25,394 bases of DNA from CAYTRP01 sp964625145 (GCA_964625145.1 CAZVAQ010000035.1:1-25394); one strand, 5' to 3'; positions 8,022 to 15,773 are shown, numbered from the stretch's first letter. Numbers and translations are program-made. Notes: generated by a model not told the origin, from the letters alone.

Positions 8022-10067
8022 ATGAGATCTTCCGTCGCATCTGGCCTTCTCCTCGTCGTCCTTCCACTGGCCATGGGCACGTATGCCATGGCACAGACAG
8101 TCTATGTCGATCCGATGAACGCGGATGGCGAAGTCGTGTTCGCGTCGCTCAACCAAGCGGCTCTCCATCTGACAACAAATGGCCAACCCGGCGAGACAAA
8201 GCGGATTCTGGTGATGACGAATCGCTTGGAGATCGCCGCCGATGTGGACGAGGGCGGCGTGCGATGGAGCGGTGACGACGACTTGATCATCGACGGCGAT
8301 GGTGACCGCGACGGCGTATGGTGCACATTGGTATGCGGCGAGAATGTCCTGTTCAATGGGACTCCGAACACGGAAAATGTGGTCTTTCGCATCCAACGAT
8401 CGGCCGCCCAAGGTTGGGATGCGCGCGTCGTCTTGCGCAATTTCATCATGATCCCCCAATGGCAAGGCCCGGGAGCCGTGACGCAGGTGGCGCGAGGCCC
8501 CTTTTCGGCGGCACTCGGTTCCCACCCCGAGACGGCGGGGGAGATCCTGCTGGAAAACATCATCATCACGGCTTCCCTGCCTGACGGCACGCCAGCCAAT
8601 CCATTCCGACCGTTGCCTGCGGACGCCACGCGTTGGTTCCGCGGCCTTCACACGGGCAGCAAGGCCAGCACGCCAACGCAGGCGCGAACGCGGTTTGACT
8701 TCCGCAATGTCGTGATCAGTGGGACATCACTATCAGCGGTCACGTGGTTCGGCGACAACAGCGATGTCCGGTTTGGACCAGGGTTTGTCGTCACAAACTC
8801 TGGCGCGAATCCCGTGATCTCCATTGTCAACTCGGCATTCCACAATCGATTGTCTTTCGTGGGTGATTCGCTGAACAGAAACTTGTTCTGGAACAATGGA
8901 CTGGGCACCTCCAGTTCGGTCATTCAAGTAGACGACGGTGGCAGCTCGGGAACGTCCATAGAGGCCATGGCGCACTCGGACTTCCTCCTGAATAGCCAAT
9001 CCGTCTTTATTGATGTGACTGGTGGAGTCGGTCCGGTGAGTCATGTCGTGACGGTGTCCGATGGAAGCGCGATATTCCTGAAGGCAATGGACGGGCAGGA
9101 CGCACCCATTGTGGTGCGTCATTCAGCGTTTGTCGGCTCGTCGGCAGAGGAAGTAACTTGGCGCATCGAAGCGGATGGAGAGCGGGAAATTCTGCTGAAG
9201 GATACCTTGTCGTTCGGCGGGGTCGTGCACGTGGATGCTCTGGGTGGGGATGCTCTCGCATGGCGCACCAGTCCTCCGCCCACGGCGGTTGCCGCTTCCT
9301 TCCAATCAAGCAACTCGTTATCCATACCACCCGAAGTCGCTTCCTCCGATCCGGCCGACTTTCCGCTGCCAGCGGACATTGCCGCCTGGCGCCGCGGGCG
9401 CATCTCGCTGGAGCAGTCCGACTTCCTGCGCCCCATCGACTCATCAGCACCGCAGGGCATCCATGCGCCAGCGCGAAGCGTCGCGCCGTTGGATGGAGGA
9501 ACTGTTGGCGTAGTTGGCGTGCCGGTGCAGCGGACCTTGGCCGCGATCGGCGATGTCTTGGTGACGGGACTGGATGCCGGGGCAGCGGCGCTTCCGGCCA
9601 GCGGGGATTCGCTCTGGGCATGGCGCGAGGGAGCGAGCCGCGAGCATGGCCCCTTTGCCGGTGCGGTCTGGCGGGACCTCTCCACTGGGGAGCCGCTCGC
9701 AAGCGCGCGCTCACTGGAGGCCTTTATCGTCAGGGTGATTCCGGAGGCTCCGCCAATCTGGATCCCCGGTGTGCTCAGGTCCCCCGGGACCGTCGGGTTG
9801 CCCACGGCTGCGTCCGGTGTTCAATCGACATTGCCTTGGCCCGGCCGATTGTCTGATACAGAAGTGTCTGGCGGCGATGTGGAATCGGAGTTCTTTGTCT
9901 TTGAAGATGGCACGTGGCGCGGTGCGGTCTTCGGCGATACCACTTCCGGCTGGGCCCCCTTGATGGGGGAGGACGCTCCTGGACTGGAAGCATTCGCGCC
10001 CGCTTTGCGCATACATTCACCGAGCACTCCGGGTGAGGTGTTGGTCGCTCCTGCGACAGCACCGTGA
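8022..10067 (+). CDS. Secreted beta-helix-like protein, unknown
   Basis: A 681-aa protein with a clear signal peptide (about 1-25, ending TYAMAQ). The mature N-terminus begins TVYVDPMNADGEVVFASLNQ, the type of opening seen in pectate-lyase-like beta-helix proteins (a 'VYVDP...G...sl.qA' lead-in). Stretches such as DDLIIDGDGDRDG, VVLRNFIMI and FDFRNVVISG fit short beta-helix turns over residues about 30-400. The last 180 residues are Gly/Ala/Pro-rich with no repeats that I recognise. A GTG at 8019 is also possible, but ATG 8022 with GAGGTGA at 8011-8017 is preferred. It starts 4 bp after the previous stop, so it is in the same operon and is the last exported protein before the regulator. The fold is inferred from pattern only; no active site was found. 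Confidence 0.85.
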   Translation: MRSSVASGLLLVVLPLAMGTYAMAQTVYVDPMNADGEVVFASLNQAALHLTTNGQPGETKRILVMTNRLEIAADVDEGGVRWSGDDDLIIDGDGDRDGVWCTLVCGENVLFNGTPNTENVVFRIQRSAAQGWDARVVLRNFIMIPQWQGPGAVTQVARGPFSAALGSHPETAGEILLENIIITASLPDGTPANPFRPLPADATRWFRGLHTGSKASTPTQARTRFDFRNVVISGTSLSAVTWFGDNSDVRFGPGFVVTNSGANPVISIVNSAFHNRLSFVGDSLNRNLFWNNGLGTSSSVIQVDDGGSSGTSIEAMAHSDFLLNSQSVFIDVTGGVGPVSHVVTVSDGSAIFLKAMDGQDAPIVVRHSAFVGSSAEEVTWRIEADGEREILLKDTLSFGGVVHVDALGGDALAWRTSPPPTAVAASFQSSNSLSIPPEVASSDPADFPLPADIAAWRRGRISLEQSDFLRPIDSSAPQGIHAPARSVAPLDGGTVGVVGVPVQRTLAAIGDVLVTGLDAGAAALPASGDSLWAWREGASREHGPFAGAVWRDLSTGEPLASARSLEAFIVRVIPEAPPIWIPGVLRSPGTVGLPTAASGVQSTLPWPGRLSDTEVSGGDVESEFFVFEDGTWRGAVFGDTTSGWAPLMGEDAPGLEAFAPALRIHSPSTPGEVLVAPATAP

Positions 10068-10134
10068 AGTGCCAGACTGGAATGCACGGCCACTTGAGGG
10101 GGAACCGTCCAAGGTGTTGATGAGGGAGCCTATA

Positions 10135-11232
10135 ATGAGAATCGACCGCTCGGATGACACACCGGTCTACAAGCAGATTAGCGAGGCGCTGCGCCTGAAG
10201 ATCATCACGGGTGAGTTCCAACCCGGCGAGCGGCTTCCATCCCTGCGCGAACTGGCAAAGCAACTCAACGTCTCCCTGCTGACCGTGCAGCAAGCCGTGA
10301 CCGAGCTTGTGCATCAGGACCTTGTCGTCAGCCAGCACGGGAAGGGAAACTTCATCAGCAACAACCCATCCGGCACCGCGCGCAAGTCATTGATTGGCAT
10401 GATCGGCGGACACGTTTCGAATCCGTACAATGCCCAGATCATGGAGAAATGCCGCGACATTTTGGAGGAACGCGGCTTTGGTTTCATGCCGATCCTCAGC
10501 CTGCAGACGCGTGCGGATGCTTCGCGCGCCATCCGTCAACTGATTGACGAAGGCATCGCCGGCGCGTTCGTGCTTCCCATCGAAAGTTTCTGGGAGGAGC
10601 AACTGCTCTGGGACTTTCGGCGCGAGCGAATCCCCTTTGTCTATCTCGGGACAAAGCTGGATCTGTATTACTCCGACTATGTCATCGACGAGTACGAACA
10701 CGGTCTCCAGATCGCGCTCGATTTCCTGCTGTCCCTTGGACACACGCGCATTGCCTGCGTCAGCGCCGAGCCGCTCACCGCGCCGGTGAAGAAGAAACTG
10801 GCCGTCATTCGCCAACACCTGGACGACAAGGGCATCCAGCTCCCCGACCATTGGTGCCGCGTCGGCAGCGCCGAGCATCATGAAGGTGGCTATCTCGCCA
10901 CGCGGGAACTGATCGCGACCGGTGACCTGCCCACGGCAATCATTGCCACAAATGACCTGATCGCCCTGGGCGCATATCGCGCCATCTCGGAGGCGGGCCT
11001 GCGTATCCCCGACGACATCTCCATCATCGGCAGCGGGGACTTCAACAACAGCAACTTCTACACGCCTCCTCTGACCACGCTTCGCATCGATGTCGGTCAC
11101 ATGTGCGCCATCGGCGTGGACGTATTGCTGCGGCGCCTTTCCGGCAAGGGTCCGGAAGAGTTCGAGCAGATCACGCTCAGACCCACGCTGATCGTGCGCG
11201 CCAGCACGTGCGAGATTCAGCCTGCCAAATAG
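10135..11232 (+). CDS. GntR-type transcription factor with LacI-family sensor domain
   Basis: A 365-aa regulator. Residues about 9-75 are a GntR winged helix-turn-helix, with PVYKQISEALR, the turn FQPGERLPSLRELA and the wing VSQHGKGNFIS. Residues about 86-360 are a periplasmic-binding-protein-like sugar sensor of the LacI/GalR type, with IGMIGGHVSNPY, AIIATNDLIALGAYRA and PDDISIIGSGD. This domain order is that of the AraR-like GntR/LacI hybrids, which usually repress sugar genes until a sugar or sugar phosphate binds. Longer frames reach back to 10033 and 10120. I chose 10135 because GAGGGAG (10122-10128) lies 6 bp before it and because it leaves the normal short N-terminus before the DNA-binding domain. 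It follows the secreted-protein operon by 67 bp, so it may control that operon; the nearby xylA is a second possible target. The ligand is not deducible. Confidence 0.93.
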   Translation: MRIDRSDDTPVYKQISEALRLKIITGEFQPGERLPSLRELAKQLNVSLLTVQQAVTELVHQDLVVSQHGKGNFISNNPSGTARKSLIGMIGGHVSNPYNAQIMEKCRDILEERGFGFMPILSLQTRADASRAIRQLIDEGIAGAFVLPIESFWEEQLLWDFRRERIPFVYLGTKLDLYYSDYVIDEYEHGLQIALDFLLSLGHTRIACVSAEPLTAPVKKKLAVIRQHLDDKGIQLPDHWCRVGSAEHHEGGYLATRELIATGDLPTAIIATNDLIALGAYRAISEAGLRIPDDISIIGSGDFNNSNFYTPPLTTLRIDVGHMCAIGVDVLLRRLSGKGPEEFEQITLRPTLIVRASTCEIQPAK

Positions 11233-11413
11233 CCCGCCGAATCGCCGCGTGGCATGCTGTCGACGAGCAAGGCCTGAATGCCAACAGTCAGGATAGCTGG
11301 CCGGCAGCGGATGTCCGGGCGGCCGACACCTTCAGTTGCCTGAGCACCCCGGAGGGCACAGCACCGGGTCACCCAAAACCAAATTTCGCAGACCATTGAT
11401 TTTCTTGAGCTTC

Positions 11414-11490
11414 TGGCGCGCCCGGAGGGATTCGAACCCCCGACCTTTGGAACCGGAATCCAACGCTCTATCCAGCTGAGCTACGGGCGC
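11414..11490 (-). tRNA. tRNA-Arg, anticodon CCG
   Basis: Read on the minus strand, the sequence folds into a complete cloverleaf. The acceptor GCGCCCG/CGGGCGC pairs perfectly (7 bp). The D-arm is GCTC/GAGC, the anticodon arm TTGGA/TCCAA with loop TTCCGGT (anticodon CCG), and the T-arm GGGGG/CCCTC with loop TTCGAAT. The discriminator base is G and the 3' CCA is encoded in the DNA (TGG at 11414-11416 on the + strand). The variable loop is 5 nt. It reads CGG arginine codons. It lies 77 bp downstream of the recombinase gene on the same strand. Confidence 0.97.
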
Positions 11491-11567
11491 GCGGACAGGA
11501 CGCGGAGGCTCGGAGCAGTCGGGCCGCTGGTCAAGCGCAATGGCAACGGCGGCCGATTTCGTGCGAC

Positions 11568-12497
11568 TTATTCGGCTGGCTTGGCAAGGTCCGGCAGCCG
11601 CTCGACGGCGCCGCGCAGGCGGCCGGCATTGGTGTGGGTGTAGATCTGCGTGCTGGCCAGCGAGGCGTGGCCCATCAGGGCCTGGATGTCGATCAGGTCA
11701 ACGTTCTTTCCGTGCAGAAGCGTCGCAAAGGTGTGGCGCAGCTTGTGGGGGGAAATGTTGCGCTGCGGCAGCCCGGCCTTGAGCGCACAGGCCTTGACGA
11801 TGTCTTCCACCGCGCGACCGGTAAGGCGGCGGCCCTTCAGGTTGAGGAACACTGCCTTCTCGCCAGGTGCCGGATTGCGTTCGGAATCCTCGAGCATCGC
11901 GCGCAGGGCGGCGACTACCCGGTCATTGAGCGGCACCAGGCGTTCCTTGCGCCCCTTGCCAAAGACGCGGATCTGCGCGCGCGGAAAATCGATGTCGATG
12001 GTGTTCATCCCGACGAGCTCGGACAGGCGCACGCCCGTGTAGGCGAGCGTGATGAGAATGGCATGGTCGCGGCGGCCTGCCGGTGTGGTCTGGTCCGGCG
12101 CGGCGAACAGGCGGTCCACTTCGTCGCGCGTCAGGTACACGGGCAGGCGGCGGGGGAGCTTCGGGCGCGCGAGGTCTTCCGTGGGGTTCTCCGCCAGATG
12201 GCCTTCCTGAACGCACCATGTGAAGAGCACCCGGAGCGATGCCGCGGCGCGGTTGATGGTTGGGGGCTTGCAGGCGCGCTCCGCGCGCAGATGGCGCAGG
12301 TAATCCTGCACGATTTCGGGGCCGATCCGATCGATGGCGATGCCATCGGCTTCCTCCAATGTCTCGCGCACCCACGCGTCAAATCGTTCGAGATCAGCCA
12401 CATACGCGGCTCGGGTCCGCGGCGCCAGGTTTCGCTCCACCCGCAGCCAGGTGGCCATGCCCTCGATCGCGTGATGGAGTAGGAGTGCCGTGCCCAT
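11568..12497 (-). CDS. Tyrosine recombinase, XerC/XerD type
   Basis: A 309-aa site-specific recombinase, the usual length of chromosomal XerC/XerD, which resolve chromosome dimers at dif. The N-terminal SAM-like core-binding domain is about residues 10-95 (WLRVERNLAPRTRAAYVADL) and the catalytic domain about 118-300. All six catalytic positions are visible: Arg157 (TGVRLSEL), Lys181 (GKGRK), His251 and Arg254 (HKLRH), His277 (MGHASL) and the nucleophile Tyr286 (TQIYTH). The ATG at 12497 keeps the full core-binding domain, although I see no good Shine-Dalgarno before it. I cannot say whether it is XerC or XerD. A tRNA gene lies just downstream, but no second att copy or phage gene is visible, so a housekeeping role is more likely than an element integrase. 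Confidence 0.92.
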   Translation of the reverse strand: MGTALLLHHAIEGMATWLRVERNLAPRTRAAYVADLERFDAWVRETLEEADGIAIDRIGPEIVQDYLRHLRAERACKPPTINRAAASLRVLFTWCVQEGHLAENPTEDLARPKLPRRLPVYLTRDEVDRLFAAPDQTTPAGRRDHAILITLAYTGVRLSELVGMNTIDIDFPRAQIRVFGKGRKERLVPLNDRVVAALRAMLEDSERNPAPGEKAVFLNLKGRRLTGRAVEDIVKACALKAGLPQRNISPHKLRHTFATLLHGKNVDLIDIQALMGHASLASTQIYTHTNAGRLRGAVERLPDLAKPAE

Positions 12498-12720
12498 GGG
12501 TCACGATGTGGGGGAGAGAGCGCAGACCGGCAAGGCGAAATCCCCCCTCTGGCGATTCAAGGGCGGCCATTGGGATGCCTCATACTTCCGATCTCGAACG
12601 AATACCGACTTGACAGCAGCGGTGCTGGATGATTCTCGGGATCGAATCTAATGGGAGGGTAAATAATCCAACGCTGGTATTACGATCTTCGATACCCATA
12701 CAAAACTTGTGGAGATGTTC

Positions 12721-13375
12721 ATGCCAAAGACTCTCATCACCTTCCTGTCTTGTCTATTGTTTGTCCTTCAACCCATCCTCTGCCCCGCTCCGATCTACAT
12801 CAAAATCGACGATATCGAGGGAGAAGTCGCTGACACAGCCCACTTCAAGTGGAGCCTTGCAGAATCAGTTGCCTTTGAAGTTGATCGCAGTGGTGGTCCC
12901 GACGCCGACCCGCAGTTCGGGGATTTTGTCTTCGTCAAGAAAGCCGACAGGGCTTCCCCCAAACTCATGGAGGCCTGCGTCACGGGAACCTTCTTCTCCA
13001 ATGCCAGCTTCGACCTTACACGCGAGCTCCCCGGGGGGAGGCGAGCGTGCCTACATGCGATACAGGTTTAGCGACGTCCTTGTCTCGAGCTACTCGGTTC
13101 ATGGGAGTGCCGGGGGGGAGTCGCTCCCCACCGAGGACATAACATTCAGTCACGAACAGATCAAGGTCAGCTACCGCGGCGTTCGCAAGACCTACCTCAT
13201 ATACGATGAGAATGGGCAACTGGTTGAAGAGGTCTCGGTGGGGTTGACTGCCCGTCTCGGTGGCACGCCGCCACCGGAAGGCAGTGCCAGCGATGCCACG
13301 GAGACCCTCGCAGAGCAGGATGAATCCATCGTAAACGAAGGTGACACGACGGAGGCGAAGTCCGTTTCCAAATAA
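12721..13375 (+). pseudogene. Exported Hcp-family protein, first tandem copy, frameshifted
   Basis: The reading starts at ATG 12721 (MPKTLITFLS..., signal peptide ending LCPAP) with GGAG (12711-12714) 6 bp upstream, the same arrangement as the next gene. It then shows the Hcp pattern IKIDDIEGEVADTAHF and FGDFVFVKKADRASPKLMEA. This frame stops at TAG 13069-13071. From about 13039 the +1 frame continues the family (AYMRYRFSDVLVSSYS, YRGVRKTYLIYDENG, ARLGG..PPE) to a stop ending at 13375. Removing one G from the G6 run at 13033-13038 joins both halves into about 217 residues that align end to end with the 218-aa neighbour. The frameshift may be real decay, slippage-dependent expression or a homopolymer sequencing error. 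The downstream frame still reads as protein without further stops, which argues that any damage is recent or artefactual. Confidence 0.8.
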
Positions 13376-13443
13376 GCAGGCTCGACTACGCCGTATGACG
13401 CATCACAATTCTGGCTTAAGTTCATACACCATGGAGATATCCA

Positions 13444-14100
13444 ATGAAGCACAAACTGACAATACTCGCCGGATGTTTATCTCTTCTGCTGCAACCAATG
13501 CTCTGCCCCGCTGCCGGTTTCTTGAAGTTGCCCGACGTCGAGGGTGAGTCCGCCGACACTCGTCACAAGGACTGGATCGTCATCGAAAGCATGGCCACGC
13601 CGATCCACCGTTCCGGTAGCGAGGTCCTGTTTGGGGACATCACCATCGTCAAGCAACTCGACAAGTCCTCGCCAAAGCTTGCCGAGGCCGTCGCCAACGG
13701 CACGCGCCTCTCCGAAGCGACGATTGAGTTCACCAAGCTCATTGGCGAATCCCAGGAAGTGTACCTCCAATACAAGATGGCCGATGTCTTCGTCACCAGC
13801 TATACCTACAGCAGTGATCCCCCCACTGACCTTACGAATGATCGCCAGGTCGACGAGTTCTCCTTCAACTTCGAGGTGATCAAGTTCCGATATGGCGGCA
13901 TTCGTCAGACAGTCATTCGCCATGACGAGAACGGGAACGAGATAGAACGCGTGACGGTGGGAGTCCCGGCTCGTCTTGGCGGTGTGATTCCGCCCGAGGA
14001 TGATGTTCCGTCTGGCGGTTCCCACTTTGACAGCATTTCTATCTCCGAGAATAAGGCGGAGGCTGTTGAGCAATCGGTTGAATCGCAGATCGCTGGGTAG
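13444..14100 (+). CDS. Exported Hcp-family (T6SS tube-like) protein, second copy
   Basis: A 218-aa protein. Residues 1-23 are a Sec signal peptide (LSLLLQPMLCPA) nearly identical in pattern to that of the preceding copy. Residues about 25-155 match the Hcp family order: FLKLPDVEGESADTRHKDWI (26-45), VLFGDITIVKQLDKSSPKLAEA (61-82), then EVYLQYKMADVFVTSYT. In canonical T6SS, Hcp is a cytosolic hexamer-forming tube protein without a signal peptide. Here export through Sec is predicted, and a 60-residue C-terminal extension follows, with DENGNEIERVTVGVPARLGG (161-180) and an acidic, Ser-rich tail. ATG 13444 has GGAG at 13433-13436. No VgrG, TssB/C or other T6SS gene is in the window. An Hcp-like fold is likely; its role outside T6SS is unknown. 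Confidence 0.85.
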   Translation: MKHKLTILAGCLSLLLQPMLCPAAGFLKLPDVEGESADTRHKDWIVIESMATPIHRSGSEVLFGDITIVKQLDKSSPKLAEAVANGTRLSEATIEFTKLIGESQEVYLQYKMADVFVTSYTYSSDPPTDLTNDRQVDEFSFNFEVIKFRYGGIRQTVIRHDENGNEIERVTVGVPARLGGVIPPEDDVPSGGSHFDSISISENKAEAVEQSVESQIAG

Positions 14101-14136
14101 GAATCCGATCTCCAGAGTCCCTGCAGAACGAGACCA

Positions 14137-14167
14137 GAGGGGAGGCGATTTCACGTCGCCTCCCCTC
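14137..14167 (+). terminator. Strong hairpin after the Hcp pair
   Basis: A perfect 12-bp inverted repeat, GAGGGGAGGCGA / TCGCCTCCCCTC, with a 7-nt loop, 36 bp after the stop at 14100. The following bases (ACCATTTGAGTCTT) are only weakly T-rich, so it is an imperfect intrinsic terminator or a 3'-end stabilising hairpin. Confidence 0.65.
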
Positions 14168-14240
14168 ACCATTTGAGTCTTCTGGGCGTCAGCATTCCGG
14201 AATGGACAGCACGGCCAGAAGGTTCCTGTTTGGATTCCGG

Positions 14241-14267
14241 GGGGGCAGTTGCCCCCTCTTTCATTTT
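14241..14267 (+). terminator. Terminator-like hairpin in the xylA leader
   Basis: GGGGGC (14241-14246), loop AGTT and GCCCCC (14251-14256) form a 6-bp GC stem followed directly by TCTTTCATTTT. This is the usual shape of an intrinsic terminator. It lies 60 bp upstream of the xylA start, so it either backs up the 14137 hairpin for the Hcp genes or, if the xylA promoter lies further upstream, acts as an attenuator. Confidence 0.6.
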
Positions 14268-14280
14268 GCCCCACCACAGT

Positions 14281-14315
14281 CTCCCGGGGTGAACTTCACC
14301 CACTTCTCTCGGGAG
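14281..14315 (+). promoter_or_regulatory. Nested hairpin/palindrome covering the xylA Shine-Dalgarno
   Basis: CTCCCG (14281-14286) pairs with CGGGAG (14310-14315), which contains the only good Shine-Dalgarno of xylA (GGGAG, 11 bp before ATG 14327). Directly inside is a 15-bp palindrome, GGGTGAA-C-TTCACCC (14287-14301). As RNA this could hide the ribosome site; as DNA the palindrome could be an operator for a dimeric repressor. Which of these applies, if either, cannot be told from sequence. Confidence 0.4.
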
Positions 14316-14326
14316 CCCGCATTCAC

Positions 14327-15649
14327 ATGTCCGAATACTTTCCCGGCGTTGACCACATCCCATACGAAGGCCCTGCCTCTGACAACCCGCTCTCCTTCAA
14401 GCACTACAACCCCGGCGAGATGATCCTCGGCAAACCGATGGCCGATCACCTGCGCGTGGCTGTGTGCTATTGGCACTCGTTCAAGGGGACTGGTGCGGAT
14501 CCCTTTGGCGGCGCGTCGATCCTGCGCGCGTACAATGATTCCTCCGATCCGATGGATGTCGCCCACCGCACGCTGGACGCGGCGTTCGAGTTCTTCACGA
14601 AGCTCGGCGTTCCCTTCTTCTGCTTTCATGATCGCGACATCGCGCCGGAGGCCGACACGCTCGCCGAGACCAACCGCCGCCTCGACAGGATCGTTGACCG
14701 CATGAAGAGCCTCATGCGTGACACGGGCGTGCGCCTGTTGTGGGGGACGACGAACGCCTTCAGCCATCGTCGCTTCATGGCCGGCGCGGCGACGAATCCC
14801 TCGCCGCGCGTCTTTGCCTACGCCGCCGCTCAGGTGAAGAAGGCGATGGAGATCACGCACGAACTTGGCGGCGAGGGCTACGTCTTCTGGGGCGGGCGCG
14901 AAGGTTACGACACGCTCCTCAACACCGACATGGGTCGCGAGCTGGATCATCTCGCGCGATTCCTGCACATGGCCGTCGAGCACAGGAAGTCCATCGGCTT
15001 CAAGGGCGCACTCTACATCGAGCCCAAGCCGAAGGAACCCACGACGCACCAGTATGACTTCGACGCGGGCAATTGCCATGCGTTTCTGCAGAAGTACGGT
15101 CTGGCCGGTCACTTCAAGCTCAACATCGAGGCCAACCACGCCACGCTGGCCGGGCACTCCTTCCAGCATGAACTGGAGTATTGTGTCGCCAACGGATTGC
15201 TCGGATCCATCGACGCGAATCGCGGCGACCTGTTGCTTGGCTGGGACACGGACCAGTTCCCGACGAACGTGTACGACACGACGCTGGCAATGATGACGGT
15301 GCTGCGCGGCGGCGGATTCACTACCGGCGGATTGAACTTCGACGCCAAGCTGCGACGTCAATCCATTGACCCGGTGGACCTGTTCCACGCGCACATTGGC
15401 GGGATCGATGCCTTTGCCTATGGGTTAAAGGTCGCCGCGCGAATCATGGCCGACGGCAAGCTGGAATCAATCCGCCAAGCGCGATATGCCGGCTGGGATT
15501 CCGACTTGGGCAGGCGCATCGAATCCGGAAAGGCCACCTTGGCCGACATGGAGGCCCACGTCTTGCAACATGGCGAGCCGGAAGTTCAGAGCGGACGCCA
15601 GGAATTGATCGAGAATCTGCTGAATCAGTACATCACCGGCGCCCGATAG
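14327..15649 (+). CDS. xylA: Xylose isomerase
   Basis: A 440-aa cytosolic enzyme that converts D-xylose to D-xylulose (and glucose to fructose in vitro) using two divalent metals. It has the full length of the longer (class II) group. The catalytic His101-Asp104 pair is in FCFHDRD, and the signature VFWGGREGYDTLLNTD is at 186-201. Metal ligands fit Glu232 and Lys234 in IEPKPKEP, Glu268 and His271 (NIEANHATLAGHS), Asp296 (SIDANRGD), Asp307/Asp309 (GWDTDQFP) and Asp339 (NFDAK). A longer frame reaches back to 14249, but homologues begin near MSEYFP, so ATG 14327 is used. It stands alone, with no xylulokinase or xylose transporter beside it. The hairpin-rich leader suggests regulation, and the sugar-type GntR regulator at 10135 is a possible controller. 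Confidence 0.97.
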   Translation: MSEYFPGVDHIPYEGPASDNPLSFKHYNPGEMILGKPMADHLRVAVCYWHSFKGTGADPFGGASILRAYNDSSDPMDVAHRTLDAAFEFFTKLGVPFFCFHDRDIAPEADTLAETNRRLDRIVDRMKSLMRDTGVRLLWGTTNAFSHRRFMAGAATNPSPRVFAYAAAQVKKAMEITHELGGEGYVFWGGREGYDTLLNTDMGRELDHLARFLHMAVEHRKSIGFKGALYIEPKPKEPTTHQYDFDAGNCHAFLQKYGLAGHFKLNIEANHATLAGHSFQHELEYCVANGLLGSIDANRGDLLLGWDTDQFPTNVYDTTLAMMTVLRGGGFTTGGLNFDAKLRRQSIDPVDLFHAHIGGIDAFAYGLKVAARIMADGKLESIRQARYAGWDSDLGRRIESGKATLADMEAHVLQHGEPEVQSGRQELIENLLNQYITGAR

Positions 15650-15660
15650 CCCATCCGCGG

Positions 15661-15690
15661 CGTGCGACTATTTGTCGTACGGATTGATTT
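15661..15690 (+). terminator. Terminator-like hairpin after xylA
   Basis: CGTGCGAC (15661-15668), loop TATTT and GTCGTACG (15674-15681) form 8 pairs with one G-T wobble, 11 bp after the xylA stop. The tail GATTGATTTTGAG is moderately T-rich. This is a plausible intrinsic terminator. Confidence 0.6.
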
Positions 15691-15773
15691 TGAGTTGTCC
15701 GTCAACCCCCGCGGGTGAAGACTATTCTCTTTGCGCTCCGCATTCCCCCCCCAACAAGGCAATGAGGTTTTCA

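Noticed and set aside
10131..10136. Perfect TATAAT hexamer just before the regulator gene
   Set aside because: It overlaps the ATG at 10135 and has no -35 at a proper distance (the nearest TTGAGG at 10094 is 31 bp away), so it cannot drive this start as a normal promoter.
11348..11429. 9-bp direct repeat CCCGGAGGG at 11348-11356 and within the tRNA at 11421-11429, as possible att sites
   Set aside because: It is too short, GC-rich and only 73 bp apart, with no element between the copies.
12610..12638. TTGACA (12610-12615) as promoter of the first Hcp copy
   Set aside because: The hexamer 17 bp downstream is TTCTCG, a poor -10, and neighbouring spacings are no better. A -35 match alone is not enough.
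12629..13020. Upstream part of the frame that encodes the second half of the first Hcp copy
   Set aside because: Before the G6 run this frame has no family similarity, while the frame from 12721 has the signal peptide and Hcp core; the upstream part is a shadow.
12497..14100. Recombinase plus Hcp genes as a mobile element or phage tail module
   Set aside because: There are no phage, transposase or conjugation genes, no inverted terminal repeats and no att duplication. The recombinase is of housekeeping length.
12721..14100. A type VI secretion locus
   Set aside because: Only Hcp-like proteins are present, both with signal peptides; no sheath, VgrG, ClpV or baseplate gene is in the window.
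14261..15394. Minus-strand open frame (377 codons) opposite xylA
   Set aside because: xylA is certain on the other strand, and the antisense translation shows only shadow-like Arg/Val/Glu-rich sequence.
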